DNA of 64,000 nt from Acanthochlamys bracteata (Eukaryota; Streptophyta; Magnoliopsida; Pandanales; Velloziaceae), in contig CM034143.1 in NCBI GenBank assembly GCA_019914995.1, forward strand, positions 622,501-686,500. The letters are read 5' to 3'. The first letter of the stretch is position 1, and the number at the start of each line of letters is the position of its first letter. Shown one piece after another: positions 37,801-50,000 of this stretch. The notes under the pieces were generated by a model that saw only the letters and a list, made by a program, of their open reading frames with translations, made no database searches and had not been told where the DNA came from. Both the position numbers and the translations under genes were made by a program.

Positions 37801-39258
37801 TGGAGGATAGTTACAGGTTGTGACCCAAAAAATACGAGATGGAGTTACCACAATGGAGGATCCTGGCCTGGTAAGTAACTTCAAATGCATTTTATCTGCT
37901 TCACTGATGCATATGTTACTATTTGGAGTAATGCTTCGCCTTTAGAGGAACTAGAATCACCTTTCTTAGGAAATCAGGAACGACCATTCAAGCACCATAC
38001 TCATGTCCCTTCTTTGCATGTTCATCAATCACTTGATGTATCTGGTCTATAATGTTGGTGATATTCAATATAAACCAGAACAAGGTCAACTTTTTTTTCC
38101 TAATGAATTTTTCTAAACTTATTCTGTGAACAAAATGATTCCTTAAGCTCTTGCTGGTAATTCTAGTTTTGTATGGACTACATAGACACTAGATGAATGC
38201 CATGTAACAGCGTGTTTCAAATGTCCGTAACTGAGTTTCGTGAGAGTGGAAAGTAGGAAGTAGAGTTTTTTGAAAAAATGAAGTGGAAGTGGAGTTCAGT
38301 GTTTGCGTTTCAATAATTTTTGAATGTGTGTTAAAAATTGAAAAATATAATTGCATTGAAAAGTGTGCAAATAAGAAAGTTGAAACTAGAGTTCCGTATG
38401 TAGAAGTGAAGTTCTGAATTCTTTATGTTATTTGAAATATATGAACTATTCGAAACTCAAAATCTGGTGGGAGAAAGTGGAGTTACGGATGTTTGAAACA
38501 CGCACTCAATGTACAGAAAATTGATGTACTGCCAATTGGATTATGAAGTAACAATCTATAAAAAGTGTTTCGTGAATTTTTTATTATTATTATTTTTTGC
38601 TGTACATTCATGGAAATTTCTGCGACATAGTTACATTGAGGATACAATATGGATGATTATCCATATATTAATGTGTTTCTAATGCTTGATCTGCTAATAA
38701 ATTGAAAACTCAAGGTTCTATTAATATAGTGGCTAGGATAAATCTACAGATCCTAGAGTTTTGAAAGTGCAGACAATAATGTAGTGAATTTCTTTTTAAT
38801 CGTTGCTGTAACTAGATTGTTCGCTTGTTGTCTTCGTTGGTCTTCGCATAACAAGCTTGATCAGACGCATAACAAGCTTGATCAGAGCTTAATCTTTTCA
38901 TCCCTTATATCTGAATGGTTGCTTGGTAGCTCAGACCATCTTCTAATGATTGCTTGAAAAATCTCCAGTGTTGCTGTGGATGCTCACTGCAGCTTGCATC
39001 AAGACAGGCCGACCCCAGATAGCCAGAAGAGCAATCGAACTCGCTGAGACCCGGCTATCCAGAGACAGCTGGCCAGAATACTATGATGGGAAGCTCGGCC
39101 GGTACGTAGGCAAACAAGCAAGAAAAGTGCAGACTTGGTCCATCGCAGGTTATCTCGTAGCAAAGATGATGCTCGAAGACCCTTCTCATCTTGGTATGAT
39201 ATCTCTCGAAGAGGATAGGGCAATGAGGCCTCTGATGAAGAGATCAACTTCATTTTGA
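34860..39258 (+). CDS. Alkaline/neutral invertase, cytosolic type (GH100)
   Basis: Four exons (34860-35252, 36062-36493, 37312-37870, 38969-39258) give 557 residues. Hallmarks are [15 protein letters not shown] near the N terminus, [34 protein letters not shown], the acidic centre in [16 protein letters not shown] (about residue 213), and [15 protein letters not shown] (Glu about 438) followed by [11 protein letters not shown]. The enzyme hydrolyses sucrose to glucose and fructose in the cytosol and feeds hexose into growth. The lack of a transit peptide and the N-terminal SFDER segment fit the CINV1/CINV2 branch. Two in-frame ATGs (34860 and 34866) are six bases apart and either may start translation. 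Intron 3 carries a MITE. Confidence 0.96.
38210..38503. repeat. MITE-like element in invertase intron 3
   Basis: The left terminus GCGTGTTTCAAATGTCCGTA and the reverse complement of the right terminus GCGTGTTTCAAACATCCGTA match at 21 of 23 positions over 38210-38232 and 38481-38503. The 294-bp interior is non-coding and repeats GTGGAAGT/GTGGAGTT words. An ATGTA occurs just outside both ends and may be a target duplication, but the spacing is uneven, so the superfamily is not assigned. Confidence 0.75.
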
Positions 39259-39259
39259 A

Positions 39260-40200
39260 AGAGCCGAGGTAAACCCGTAGGTTTCAAGTACATCTGGTCT
39301 AGCCAGGGATAGAGCTGAAAGTAATTTTTTGTTTTCTCTTTCATAGTTGGAAGTAAGCTGGAAGTAACTTTTTAGCGAAAAGGAATGAGTTATGAGGTGA
39401 AAAAACACATCCTAATTTTTTCAGAGAAATTTTCTGCAGCTTACAAGAAAGACAACTTTTTTTTGTACAATATATCTCGTGGTGGTCGAGTAACAACAAG
39501 AACAACATTCGAAATAATATTTTGGAGTTTTGATGGTGGCGAAAACTTTTTATATATTATAAAAAGAAAACTCTTTCCATGTGAAAAATCTTATCTCTGT
39601 TTTTATTTTTTCTTTATATTGTCTCTTTAAAATTTTTCCAGGTAAATAGAAAAAAAGGAACGAATATTTGTTGATATATAATTCTGAAGAGTAACACGCA
39701 TGCATGTTGTTGATTTTTCTTGTAGAGTTTTCGTGATTCAGTTCTAAAATTTGAAGGTTATAACATTTTTTTTCTGAAGATTTTAATAAATTAGATTTTA
39801 ACTTTCGGTTTCTTTTAAAAGCTAGTTTAGTTAGCTACCACATTAATATGTTGCTTCTATTTCTAGAAAAAGTTTATAGAAGAGCTTTTGGATATTAAAT
39901 GATTAAATAATAAATTAAAAAAATTTATTTTAGTAGAGCAAAGATTTTTTTTAAATTTATTTAGAAAAAGCAAAAACTCGAAACTTTCGAGCACAGAGGC
40001 TTTAATCGAGTATATCCAATTAATTTTAAAAATAAAAGTCAAAAGCAACTTAAAAAAACAAACAACTACCAAATGGGTATATGGCCCATTAGGCCCAATT
40101 TAAAGTAAATACTGATTACCTCTATGAAAGGCTGAGTTACAACCCAACGAAGGCCCAGTTTCTTCTTCTGCTTCATTACACCGAATCAATTTATTAACCA
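39260..40200. other. Spacer between invertase and TMEM18 genes
   Basis: This holds the invertase 3' untranslated region, then A/T-rich DNA with no gene. The last 120 bp (with GGCCCATTAGGCCCAATTT) contains GGCCCA/TGGGCC motifs, typical of promoters of plant housekeeping genes, before the TMEM18 start. Confidence 0.5.
40080..40165 (+). promoter_or_regulatory. GGCCCA (site II-like) motifs upstream of TMEM18
   Basis: ATGGCCCATTAGGCCCAATT at 40081 and AAGGCCCAGTTTC at about 40150 lie 70-155 bp before the ATG. TGGGCC/GGCCCA elements are known in promoters of growth and ribosome/mitochondrial genes. Confidence 0.5.
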
Positions 40201-40235
40201 AAACGAAGAAGAGTAGAGGAGGAGGAAAAAGAAAA

Positions 40236-42476
40236 ATGGAGAATTTGCGATCAGCGTTAAACGAGCACGTAGATCTCGTTCACGATTTAGTGCAGAAGAT
40301 TTCCGCTGAACTACGCGCTGGATTCGCTCCGGCGTACGCTAATTTCATCGGCTTCTTCCACGCCATTGATTGGAAGGTTTGCCTCTCTCTCTCTCTCTCT
40401 GTGTCTTTGTTAAAATTTTCTTGTTTTCACTGATGTGGATTTGGATTTTAGATAATCAATCACTCGATTGAAAGGAAGTTGAAATATTGTGTTTGTTCGA
40501 ATTTAGTTTTTAATGTCTGATTGAAGTTTGGGAATTCAGATCTGGCTATAGTGTGAAATGTTTGTTAGTAACAAAAGTCAAGTGTTTAACTTGAGAGCTA
40601 GGGAAGAGGACCGACCGTTCTCATACTCAGATATAGTTGCAGAAACGAAGCAATTTTCACCTACTGTTGGTAATGATTGCTTCCTTTCTGCAACTATATC
40701 TGAGTATGAGAACGGTCGGCCCTAAGTTCATTGATTTAGAAATCTTCTAGTTTCCTCTTGGATATAATTTCTAAGTAGTTTATTGTAACTTGGTCTATAT
40801 GGAACTACAAGATCGACTTCTCAAGAAGTGCTTCCTTAGCATCGTGGACTGCTCCATGTGATGGAAGATGATTGTTCTAGTTAATGCCAACTTTTTTTAC
40901 ATTATATGAAGAAAAGACAACGTTCCCTCTTCTTTCGACGTGGTCAACACAAGTCCCACACCGCCACCCAATCAGAAGATTGGTTCTGGTTCAGGTCTTA
41001 CATGTGGCAGTCGAACCGCTAGCAATCCTGAATTCCAATTGATCTTCCAATCGGTTGGCTGTGTGGACCATATCTTGAGTATGACATCTTCTGTTGTGCT
41101 GCTACATGATCCATTTCTAAGGAATCATTGTTTCTGTCATGAGTAAATCTAGGTTCAACATGTGTTCTTTCATGAATCCGAATTTTTCACCTCTGTGAGT
41201 AATGAGTAAATCTAGGTTCAACATGTTCAACATGTATTCCGTCATGAGTAAATCTAAGGAGTAGGAGTAGGGTTTAGTGTTTTCAAGAGTTCATTGTCAG
41301 CTATGTCATGTATGGTTATCAGTGGAAGGACCTTATCCTGTGACAGTAGAACCTTCTGTACAGCGCATGCCCTGTTGACATAGTACATTAGAAAGGTTGA
41401 TTGCATGGTCAGATCTTATGGGTAGGCTTGCAGTAGCATTTTAATTTTGACAAAATTTGGCACAACTAGAGTTGGTGACATTTGCCAGTATTCAATTTTG
41501 AACTTTATGTTAATAGGATAGTTATAATTTCACCTTTGAATTGATTATCATGTTTTAGAGCTACATCAGGTCTGGCTTGATCTTTTCCCTCCCGCAAACT
41601 TTGTTGTTGTTTGCAATTATACCTATTAACTTGTCAGTATTATAAAAATGTTGATTTATGCTCGTATATAGCTAAGCTTCTTTCATTGTTTTGTGTTGTG
41701 AATGTACAGGAGCCATGGCTGATATGCCTTGTAGGTTTCCATGTAATGTTGCTCCTGACAGTTATCTTCTCAAGGAAGAATGTCAATTTTCAATTATTCC
41801 TCTCTGCTTTGGCATGTAAGTTCGAATGTTGACTCGAATTTGTTAACTGAATGCTATATAACTTTACAACAACGTATGAGATAGTTGCTTCTGAAAAAAT
41901 GAAGCACTGCATGAAAGTAAAACTTGGGCTAGCTACACTAACTTGTTAACCTACGTCAAGATTATGTTAATAGGTGTGAGACTGAAACTAAGTATTATTT
42001 CTACTGAAAGCTGTTATCTAGTATTCCTCTGAGAAGAAGAGTAATGAAAAGTTGTTGTCAGAAGACTTTTGATTTGTGCCAGATAATGGAGAACAAACAC
42101 CTTTATTTCAAACGTGCAATGGTCTTAATCTTTTCTATATCATTTTGCAGTTGCTGGCGTTTTCCTTGCTGAGAAGATAAATACTTTTCTTGCTCAGAAC
42201 TGGAAGAGCTTTGCAAGCCAGAATTACTTTGACTCGAGCGGACTCTTTATTTCAGCCCTCTGGTCTGGTCCATTGCTCTTGATAACAACACTAATTGTGG
42301 TTAGTATCTATCTTACATGCTTAAATTTAAATGTCGTCCTCTGCTTCCATTTTTCATCCTCGGTGTTCTTTGCTGTCTAGGTAAACACTCTTATAACATT
42401 GGCTCAACTTATTGTAAAATGGAAGAGGGCAGAACTCAGGCACCGAGCCAGGCTTGCTCGTGGGAAAGAAGATTAA
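40236..42476 (+). CDS. TMEM18 family membrane protein
   Basis: Exons 40236-40376, 41710-41815, 42151-42299 and 42381-42476 join in frame to 163 residues, the usual TMEM18 length. The protein starts MENLRSALNEHVDLVHDLVQ, has FIGFFHAIDWKEPWLI, three hydrophobic segments (about residues 49-64, 70-90 and 118-146) and a basic tail WKRAELRHRARLARGKED. TMEM18 proteins sit in the nuclear envelope/ER and their biochemical role is unsettled. From memory it matches At1g34350, next to PS1 in Arabidopsis as here. Intron 1 holds a 117-nt hairpin. Confidence 0.93.
40607..40723. ncRNA. Long near-perfect hairpin, MIR-like or foldback element
   Basis: Arms at 40607-40653 and 40677-40723 are reverse complements at 45 of 47 positions, with a 23-nt loop. 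Each arm contains CCGACCGTTCTCATACTCAG followed by ATATAGTTGCAG. Homology stops sharply at both outer ends, and an AAG triplet flanks each side. The size fits a young plant MIR precursor hosted in the TMEM18 intron, but a small foldback transposon is equally possible. I do not recognise a known mature miRNA. Confidence 0.5.
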
Positions 42477-42816
42477 AATCCTTGCGTGGTATATCCGAGA
42501 TCCTATATACTCTAGTTCAAGTCAGGAATGGGCAACTTTGGGCATGAGGATACCATTTTCAATGTTGATGGATAGTGAATGACCAGTTTTGGTTGCTGCC
42601 TGGCTATGTGGATACGCAGGTGTAGATGCTTTTGTACTACATGGACCTGGGAGATTAGGAGTTTCTTCTTCTCGAAGAGTTGAGTCAATGTAGCCTTTCA
42701 AGTTTGCGTTAGTGAATCTCCAGCATAAATCATCGGATATTAGCTCAGTTTGTTGTTTAACTTAAATTGTACTTGATATTTGTGCTGCTCAAGAATGTAA
42801 TAGAACACATTATCTG

Positions 42817-42822
42817 AATAAA
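42817..42822 (+). terminator. Polyadenylation signal of the TMEM18 gene
   Basis: AATAAA lies about 340 nt after the stop codon, within an A/T-rich stretch. Confidence 0.4.
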
Positions 42823-43326
42823 AATGTGCGGATTATACTTACGTATACCGGAATTTGTAGCATCTGTATTATTATAGCTAATTTCAGGAGGTGAACTTTG
42901 AAAGATCATCAATAATGTTTCTGTCGATGTTTTTTTAAATTGAAGTTTTTTTCTCTGATAAGCTGCAAGCAACCAGATCTTTAACTTTTTCTGAAGAAGC
43001 TTTTTTACTCCTCTCTGAATATGTTCTTGCAAAAATTTTCTCTTTTTTTTTCAGGTTTTATTCATGAATGTGAGCACTCACAGCCGTCCGATCATATAGA
43101 TCAATTTTGTATTACATCTTAATTAGCTCAGCTACAAAAGCAAAATTTTCAAATTTTTATAAGTCAAAATTAATAAATTACTAGTCTAATTAGCCGTTAT
43201 CATAACTCAAAAGTAAAAAACACGAAACGGTCACAAGCTTTTGATGGCCATTGTATTTAAATCTCACCACCATATCAAAATAATCCCCCAATAAATTCCT
43301 TAAATTTTCAAAAAACAGCATCAAAC

Positions 43327-46300
43327 ATGGAAGAACAGTTCAATGGTGGAGTTGTGAAGATTCCGGTGCTGTCGGTGTTGAAGAAAGGAAGCCTTGTGAA
43401 GAACATTATCTTAAATGTTCCATTTGGAGACGGTGAAAGCAGCGGGACTGATGTGATCGTCATCGGACGGCATCCGGAATGCCACATAGTGCTAGATCAT
43501 CCCAGCATTAGCAGATTTCATGTCGATATCACCGTCGATATTGCCGCCGGCAAGGTTTCCGTCACCGATCGATCTTCAGGTAATTATTTCTGTGTTTTCT
43601 TTTTTTTTGGTGGTTTGATTCGGCTATGCTTCTGTTTCTAGAACTAGTTTGGAATCGGAATTGTTGTGCTGTTTGTCACTACTGTGATCTGTGTTTTGAA
43701 ATAGTGGATTGATCTATGGTTTTGATTAGATTAGATCTACATGATTTTGTTTTAGTTGAATAGGATTTGGGTAGCGGATTCACTTGCTCTGTTGTTTGTG
43801 ATGCAATTAATCTCTGTGGTTAAGGAATGTCGAATAAGAAATTATCTCAGTAGTTCATTTTGAAGTTTGGAATCGTTGAATCCTTGTCTTTGGCTAAGTT
43901 CTTCTTCTTTTGGTTTGTTAAATTATTGTTAAGAATCAATCTTTGCAAAACTAGTACTACGTTCCGAATTTCTGATTCTTTTGCACTCCATTGAATTTAA
44001 TCTGTTGGGGCTTAGTATTGCTTTTTCAATTGAACTTCTGATTCTTTGCACTCCACTGAATTCAATCTGTTGGGACTTAGAATGCTTTTTCAATTCTTCT
44101 GCAGTACATGGGACATCGGTTTCTGGGAAGAAGATCGAGCCACAGGTCCCTGTTGACCTTGTAGAAGGGAGTACACTGCAGCTTGGTGCATCAACGAGGG
44201 TGTATGAGCTCCACTGGGTGTCTTTAAGCCAGGCTCAGGAGATGGACGTACATCTAGGAGTGTTGCTCGAAGAGAAGGAAGACGAATATCATCAGGTATA
44301 ATCTCTGCATGCCTGCAGATGTTCATCTCATGTCGAACGTTACTTGCATCAGAACTTGATTACTTATTTCATTTGAAAATGTTGTGGCAGGATGATAATG
44401 TTGTAGTCAATGATAACTCAAACGAAGTTCTTGATGTAGTGATTCCCCCTGCACCACCAGTGCTAGATTATGTTAACTTTTCATCTCCTCACGATTTCTT
44501 TTCTTCGACAATGGAAAAGGACAGGAAACTCCTTGAAAGCCAGATCTCAGCAAAAAATTCTGATATCCGATTGCAGAGATCTGCCTGGTCCGGTCTGACG
44601 CAACTAGAGGAAAAGGCGAGCACTAGTGAACACCTTTCTGCTGTCAAGATTTCGTCTGATAAAGAGGATCCTAGGCCAATTGGGTTGGAGAAGAGTGTTA
44701 AGTCCTCAAGCCTCTTGTCGAGAAGAAGCAAGTCAATTGGGGTCCTTGAGATTCCCTCAGGAAAGACTAAGAAGAAGGAAGGAAATAGCAATGTACTTAT
44801 GGAGAGATTTGATGAGGCGGACACTCTTCACAAGGCACTTTCCAGTAGCTTACAATGTACTTTTCAGTTCTCTGATAAAAAGGTATTCACTTCTGGTAGT
44901 GAGATGATGGAGTGCCTTGTGATCGAGAAGCAAGAGATGAGGCTTGCTGATCCGCAGAAATTGTCTTTAGATACTATCACCTTGCTCAATGGGGAAGGCA
45001 GATCTCACTTGGACAAAGAAGTATGTGCAGGGACTAAGCAGGAAGAGAATGATGGATATTCCTTAGACAAGGAGAATTCAGTAGTTAAGTCCTATAATGA
45101 TGCATGCTTACCGAACAATTTTGATGACAATGAAGGTAGTTCCCAAATGGAGAACTGCCCTCCTGAAGCATTTAAGTCCATTTACTCGAGGAAGCCCTCA
45201 TTTGATGATTGCGCCATGCATGATTTAGAAGAGGTATTTGCTTCTGATAAAGAGAATTGTATCCTAGTGCCATCAGTTCATAAGAAGTATATCAAGAATG
45301 ATCTCCCTGGCCTGGCTTCATGTGGGATTCTAGATGAGAATCTTTCCTCCGCATTGCACCCATATAAGGAAAGTCATACTCCTGATACTTCTAAGTATCG
45401 AAGTGTTGCTAGGAACAACTCAGAGGATCAATCGCTCAGTATGGATGGAGGAGAGTCTGATGCTTCAGAAGAGGAAATTTTGCCACCAGAAAGTTCAACT
45501 AAGAAGTTAGTAAAGAGCACATCTGGTTCAAGTTCTGTATTAGCCTTCAATTCAGACAAAGAAAAGTTGATGCCTGATCTTCCTGAAGATCTGAAATCGG
45601 AAAGTTCTAATGCCAGGAACTGTATTGTATATGCTAGAGAGGATGACCCATTCTATTGTGACAAGGATAACATGACACCTGCTTCTTCAAGAATCTATGC
45701 TTCTGACAAGGAGAACATGACACCTGCTTCTTCAAAAGCTTTTGCTTCTGGCAAGGAGAATAGGACGCCTGCTTCCTCGAAACATCAAAGATCAAGCAAG
45801 GTACCCAGTTTCACTGAAATTGAAAAACAAATCATGAAAAAAAGACTTGAGAGGATCCCCTTGCAGTCTTTATTGAACTCTCCTGTTACAAGCTTTGACA
45901 ATCATAGCCAGAAGAAGGTGGACGAAGCCAATATTGTGCATGTCAATGCCGACATGAAAGATGCATGTTCACCTGGCAGATCAGATAGACGAGAACAAAG
46001 TATTTCCTCCCTGGTGAGTATATATGCATGGATAGACTTTCTAATTTCCATTTGGGAAGCTTAGTAAGTTTTATTACGAGTTCTCATTGTGCTGCAGGAC
46101 CAATCTGTCAATCAATTCGTCCAGAAGGCCATTGAAGAGAAGAAGAAATGGTACATGGTGGTGGATACTGAATGTTTCCTTGATGGAGAATCAAGAAGGT
46201 CACTACAGCTGCTGGAAGCTCTTAAAGGGACTGAACTGATTATCCCAAGGATGGGTAACATATAATTCTAACACCCTGTTAAATTTGGAGAAAAGTGGCC

Positions 46301-47089
46301 TTACAGGTTCTATATCACGGCGTAGTATGAGACTACTAAAGCATTATTTTTTCTTTTCTTTTTTCCCTCCAACAGTAATACGAGAGCTGGATTATGTGAA
46401 ACGCCATGAGAGTTGGTTCAGAAAGACAACAAAAGCTTCTTCAGTTCTGCAGTGGATAGAGAGGTGCATGGTGAACTCAAGCTGGTGGATTCATGTACAA
46501 AACTCCACAGAGATGCTTCCTGTTGCTTTAACACCACCTGCTACCCCTTGCTCCAATGAAGTAAAAGATCAGTCTGATGATGCTTCATCCAATCCTGCAA
46601 ATTTCAAAGGTTCTCGTACTTTTGAGGAGATTGTTTCCCCAACTGCAGAAGATCATATTCTTAACTGTGCGCTCCTCTTCAATAAAATCAAATCTGATGG
46701 GCAGCTTATTATTCTATCAAGCAGCATTACCCTGAAAATAAAAGCTATGGCGGAGGTAATGAACTTACTAACGTCTCTATCTATACATTTCCATAGAATT
46801 ACTATGAGCTTAGAAAAAAAAAAAAATTCCCTTTCAGGGATTGCTTTGTGAAACACCAAAGGAGTTCAGAGAAAGCGTAGTGAATCCATTTTCGAAGAGG
46901 TTTATGTGGGCAGACAGCAGTCCAAGAGGATCTACTTGGTCCTGCTTGGATGAAATGGGGCTGATCGACAACTACAGCTATCATCAATATCTGAATGCTA
47001 ACAAAGTGAAGGCAGTCGATCAAGCAAGAGGACTGAAACTTATTTTGCTGCACAATTCCTGCTACGGACAACCCAACCAGGTCGAGTGA
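43327..47089 (+). CDS. PS1: PARALLEL SPINDLE 1-type FHA and PIN domain protein
   Basis: Six exons (43327-43579, 44105-44295, 44391-46013, 46098-46254, 46376-46755, 46838-47089) give 951 residues. The N terminus is an FHA phosphothreonine-binding domain: VIVIGRHPECHIVLDHPSIS-RFH and then VHGTSVSGKKI. A long Ser/Asp-rich linker holds several KEN motifs and a three-fold 15-residue repeat ending MTPASS or a variant. The C terminus is a PINc-like nuclease fold: WYMVVDTECFLD, VIRELDYVKRHESWF, DHILNCALLFNKIKSDGQLI, then a conserved end CETPKEFRESVVNPFSKRFM. In Arabidopsis, PS1 loss makes meiosis-II spindles parallel and gives unreduced pollen. Its TMEM18 neighbour matches the Arabidopsis order. The second intron is short and the linker exon is very large. 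Confidence 0.93.
45658..45792 (+). repeat. Coding tandem repeat, three 45-bp units in PS1
   Basis: Units begin near 45660, 45705 and 45750 and encode DKDNMTPASSRIYAS, DKENMTPASSKAFAS and GKENRTPASSKHQRS. Reading frame is preserved, and each unit carries a KEN or KDN triplet and a TPASS group. Confidence 0.92.
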
Positions 47090-47099
47090 GCGTTAAGGT

Positions 47100-50000
47100 T
47101 CGTTCTCACAGGTATTGGGAGAGTATTAACTATAATTTTGTATATGAAACATTTTCATGAAGTATGCAACTATAATACATGCATTAGTAATATCAGAAAA
47201 TATCTTTCTGAATGTGAATGCCAGGTGCATTTTGTATCATCAGTCAAAAGAAAATGGTGACCAAAACAATTCAAATTTGTTTTTCAAAAGCTTCTTGTTC
47301 TGTATATCTTCTGATTTTCTGGCATTTATAGGACCTACAAATACAAAGGCAACATATGGAAATTACAGTATCAATTTAGTAAAGAAAAGACATTACTAAA
47401 ACACTAAAACAATGTAGCTGCATTATTTCTGCTAACAACAAACAATAAAGAGTTTGTTTACTTGTCAAAAAAGTAATTTTGAAAAATAACTTTCTTCTTT
47501 AAAAATTATCTTCAAGTAATTTTTTTAATCAATTTTTATAAATATATTCTTATAAATTTACTTTCAAATAACTTATTTTCAAATTTCTAATTTATAAAAT
47601 TTTATTTTCTAAAAACTTACTTTGTGTGTGACCTTGACAGAAGAGCTATGAGCATATTTATTTTAACTGAAAATGGAGTTTAGAAAATAAGTTATAAAAA
47701 ATGAGTTATTTAAAAGTGATCGGTAAAATTGAGTTTAATTTTTTTATATTATTTTTTAATTAAAAATGATTTTAAAATAAATTTTTTAATTTAAAAATAT
47801 TATTATTTAAAGTATAATTTAAAAGTGAGTTTAGCTTTTTGGATTAGTTTTTATTGAAAGCGAGTTTAGTGAAAAATAAAATTTTTGACCGATAAACTTG
47901 CTTTAGCGTATAGGTAAACTTGCAACAATGTTTCTCATGATCCTTAAAATTCAAGATAAAAGAAATATAAGTCGAAAAAGCACAAAATCTAAAGAAGATG
48001 TTGAAGCAATTATGCTTTAGAAGAAATTAATTTCCATCTTGCTCTTCTAAAGCTGAATTTTAAAAATTTCAGCTCAAAAGAAGATCAAACAAGAGAAGGA
48101 CAATATGAAGAAACAAAAGAAAAGCTACTATTTCCTTTTTTATATGATATGCTAATAGTAACCCAAAAACCATATCTAGAACGGAAGCAAAACCTAAAAT
48201 ACATAATGATGGTATAAAATAAGTCTCTATTAATACTCACATTATGTAAAATATATAGTAAAAATAACATTTATTTCTCTTTTGTGTGAACCTACTAAAA
48301 AATCACTAAATAGAACAATACTTAGGTGGGTGTGTGGTGTAAGGAAAGAGATTCATTATTTTTCAGCACAACACGTTTACTTGCAATATGAGTTTTTATA
48401 AAATAAGTTATTTACAAAATAAATCTATTTTAAATTATAAAAAATAAATATAAAAATGTTTTAAGTGTATTTATTTAAGAAATTTTAGCAATTTCTCTTC
48501 AAGCTTTTTTTTTTTTAATTTTGTTTTACCTGAACAGGTTCTCTAACGTTTAAGAGTGCTTTTAAAGAATACTATTTTAAAATAAAAATATTTTTACCTT
48601 ATTTTGATAAATAAATTTTATTATTTTGACCTCAAAAATAATAAAATTAAATAATAATAAAATTTTGTTACATAAATTTTTTTATATTTTTTAAAATATT
48701 AAATTTATTTTGTAAAAAATTATAAAATTTATTGAAAATATGAACTGAAAATAAAGAATAGCGTCGAACGCAATCTAGAAGGTTTAAAAGAAAATTTATA
48801 AGTAAGAAAATTTATAAATTCTTAATATATATTTTATAAATATTTAAAAATTTATTTAAAAATTATACGTAATAAAATATTTTTATCATATATTTTTATT
48901 ATTTTTAAAAATATTTTATTTTATAAATGCTTTCAAACACTATAATTATATATACATTCACGTGAATATTCAAATAATAACATGCTTTCTGGGACCTATT
49001 AATCTAATCATTGTTGTCTCTCATGTTCTATAGATTGTCTTTTTTTTGAAAAAAAATTCTGTGATCTAAATAATAGTCTATCCACACATGGTAAGGATTC
49101 CTTCAACTTCAATCATGTAGGTTTCTTTCTCCAAACTTCAGACTTGTTTGAATTGAACTGTATAATATAGAACTTATAAGAATCACTCATTTATTCCTTC
49201 AATGAAAGTGTTCCACTTCAAATTTTTTTGTCAATCAATTTCAAGCAAGACAAATGGTTAAGATGAATTAGAATTAATGATTGATTTAGGTGGTGTGTGG
49301 AAGTGTTTTTTAATTTCATTTTATTCTAATTAAAAAGTACATAAAAATTTTTATGTTGTATTATACTATTATTTATTATTTATTATTATTATTATTATTT
49401 TAATAAAAATAGAGCTTATTTTAAAATATTTTTGGTTTTAGAAAAAAAAAATTTAAAGCACACCTAAACATCTGCTTAATTTTAGTTCAAAAAAGAGAAT
49501 CTTTCCTCTTATTATAAATTAAACATTTGTGATACATGTCAAATTAGAATGCTATATTTAATTTGAGAAGAAAAGTTTACTCTAAAATGTTTATAAATAG
49601 ACCATATCATTGCTATAATGATAAATATTATCAAACAATATCTTTCCTTTTTTGAGCAATATGACTTCTTTATCTTTTATTGAAAACAATGTTTTCGTTT
49701 TGGCGCAAATTGCAATGCAATGATTAAACTTTTGACCAATTTATTGAGGACAGTTTCAAAGAATTTATAAAAATAATTTTTTTTTTAAATATAGAATATT
49801 TTTATTTAATTTAATAACGAATTTTATTATTTTAATCTAAAAGTATGTAAAATAAAATAATAAAAAATTTATTATGTAGAATTTTTTTATATTTTTTAAA
49901 ATTTGTAAAAATATATAAAAAAATATTAAATAAAAATTTGAAAAGTGTTAGGTTAATATGATGATTCAACTTTGTGGTATCATATCAAATTTCCATTCCA

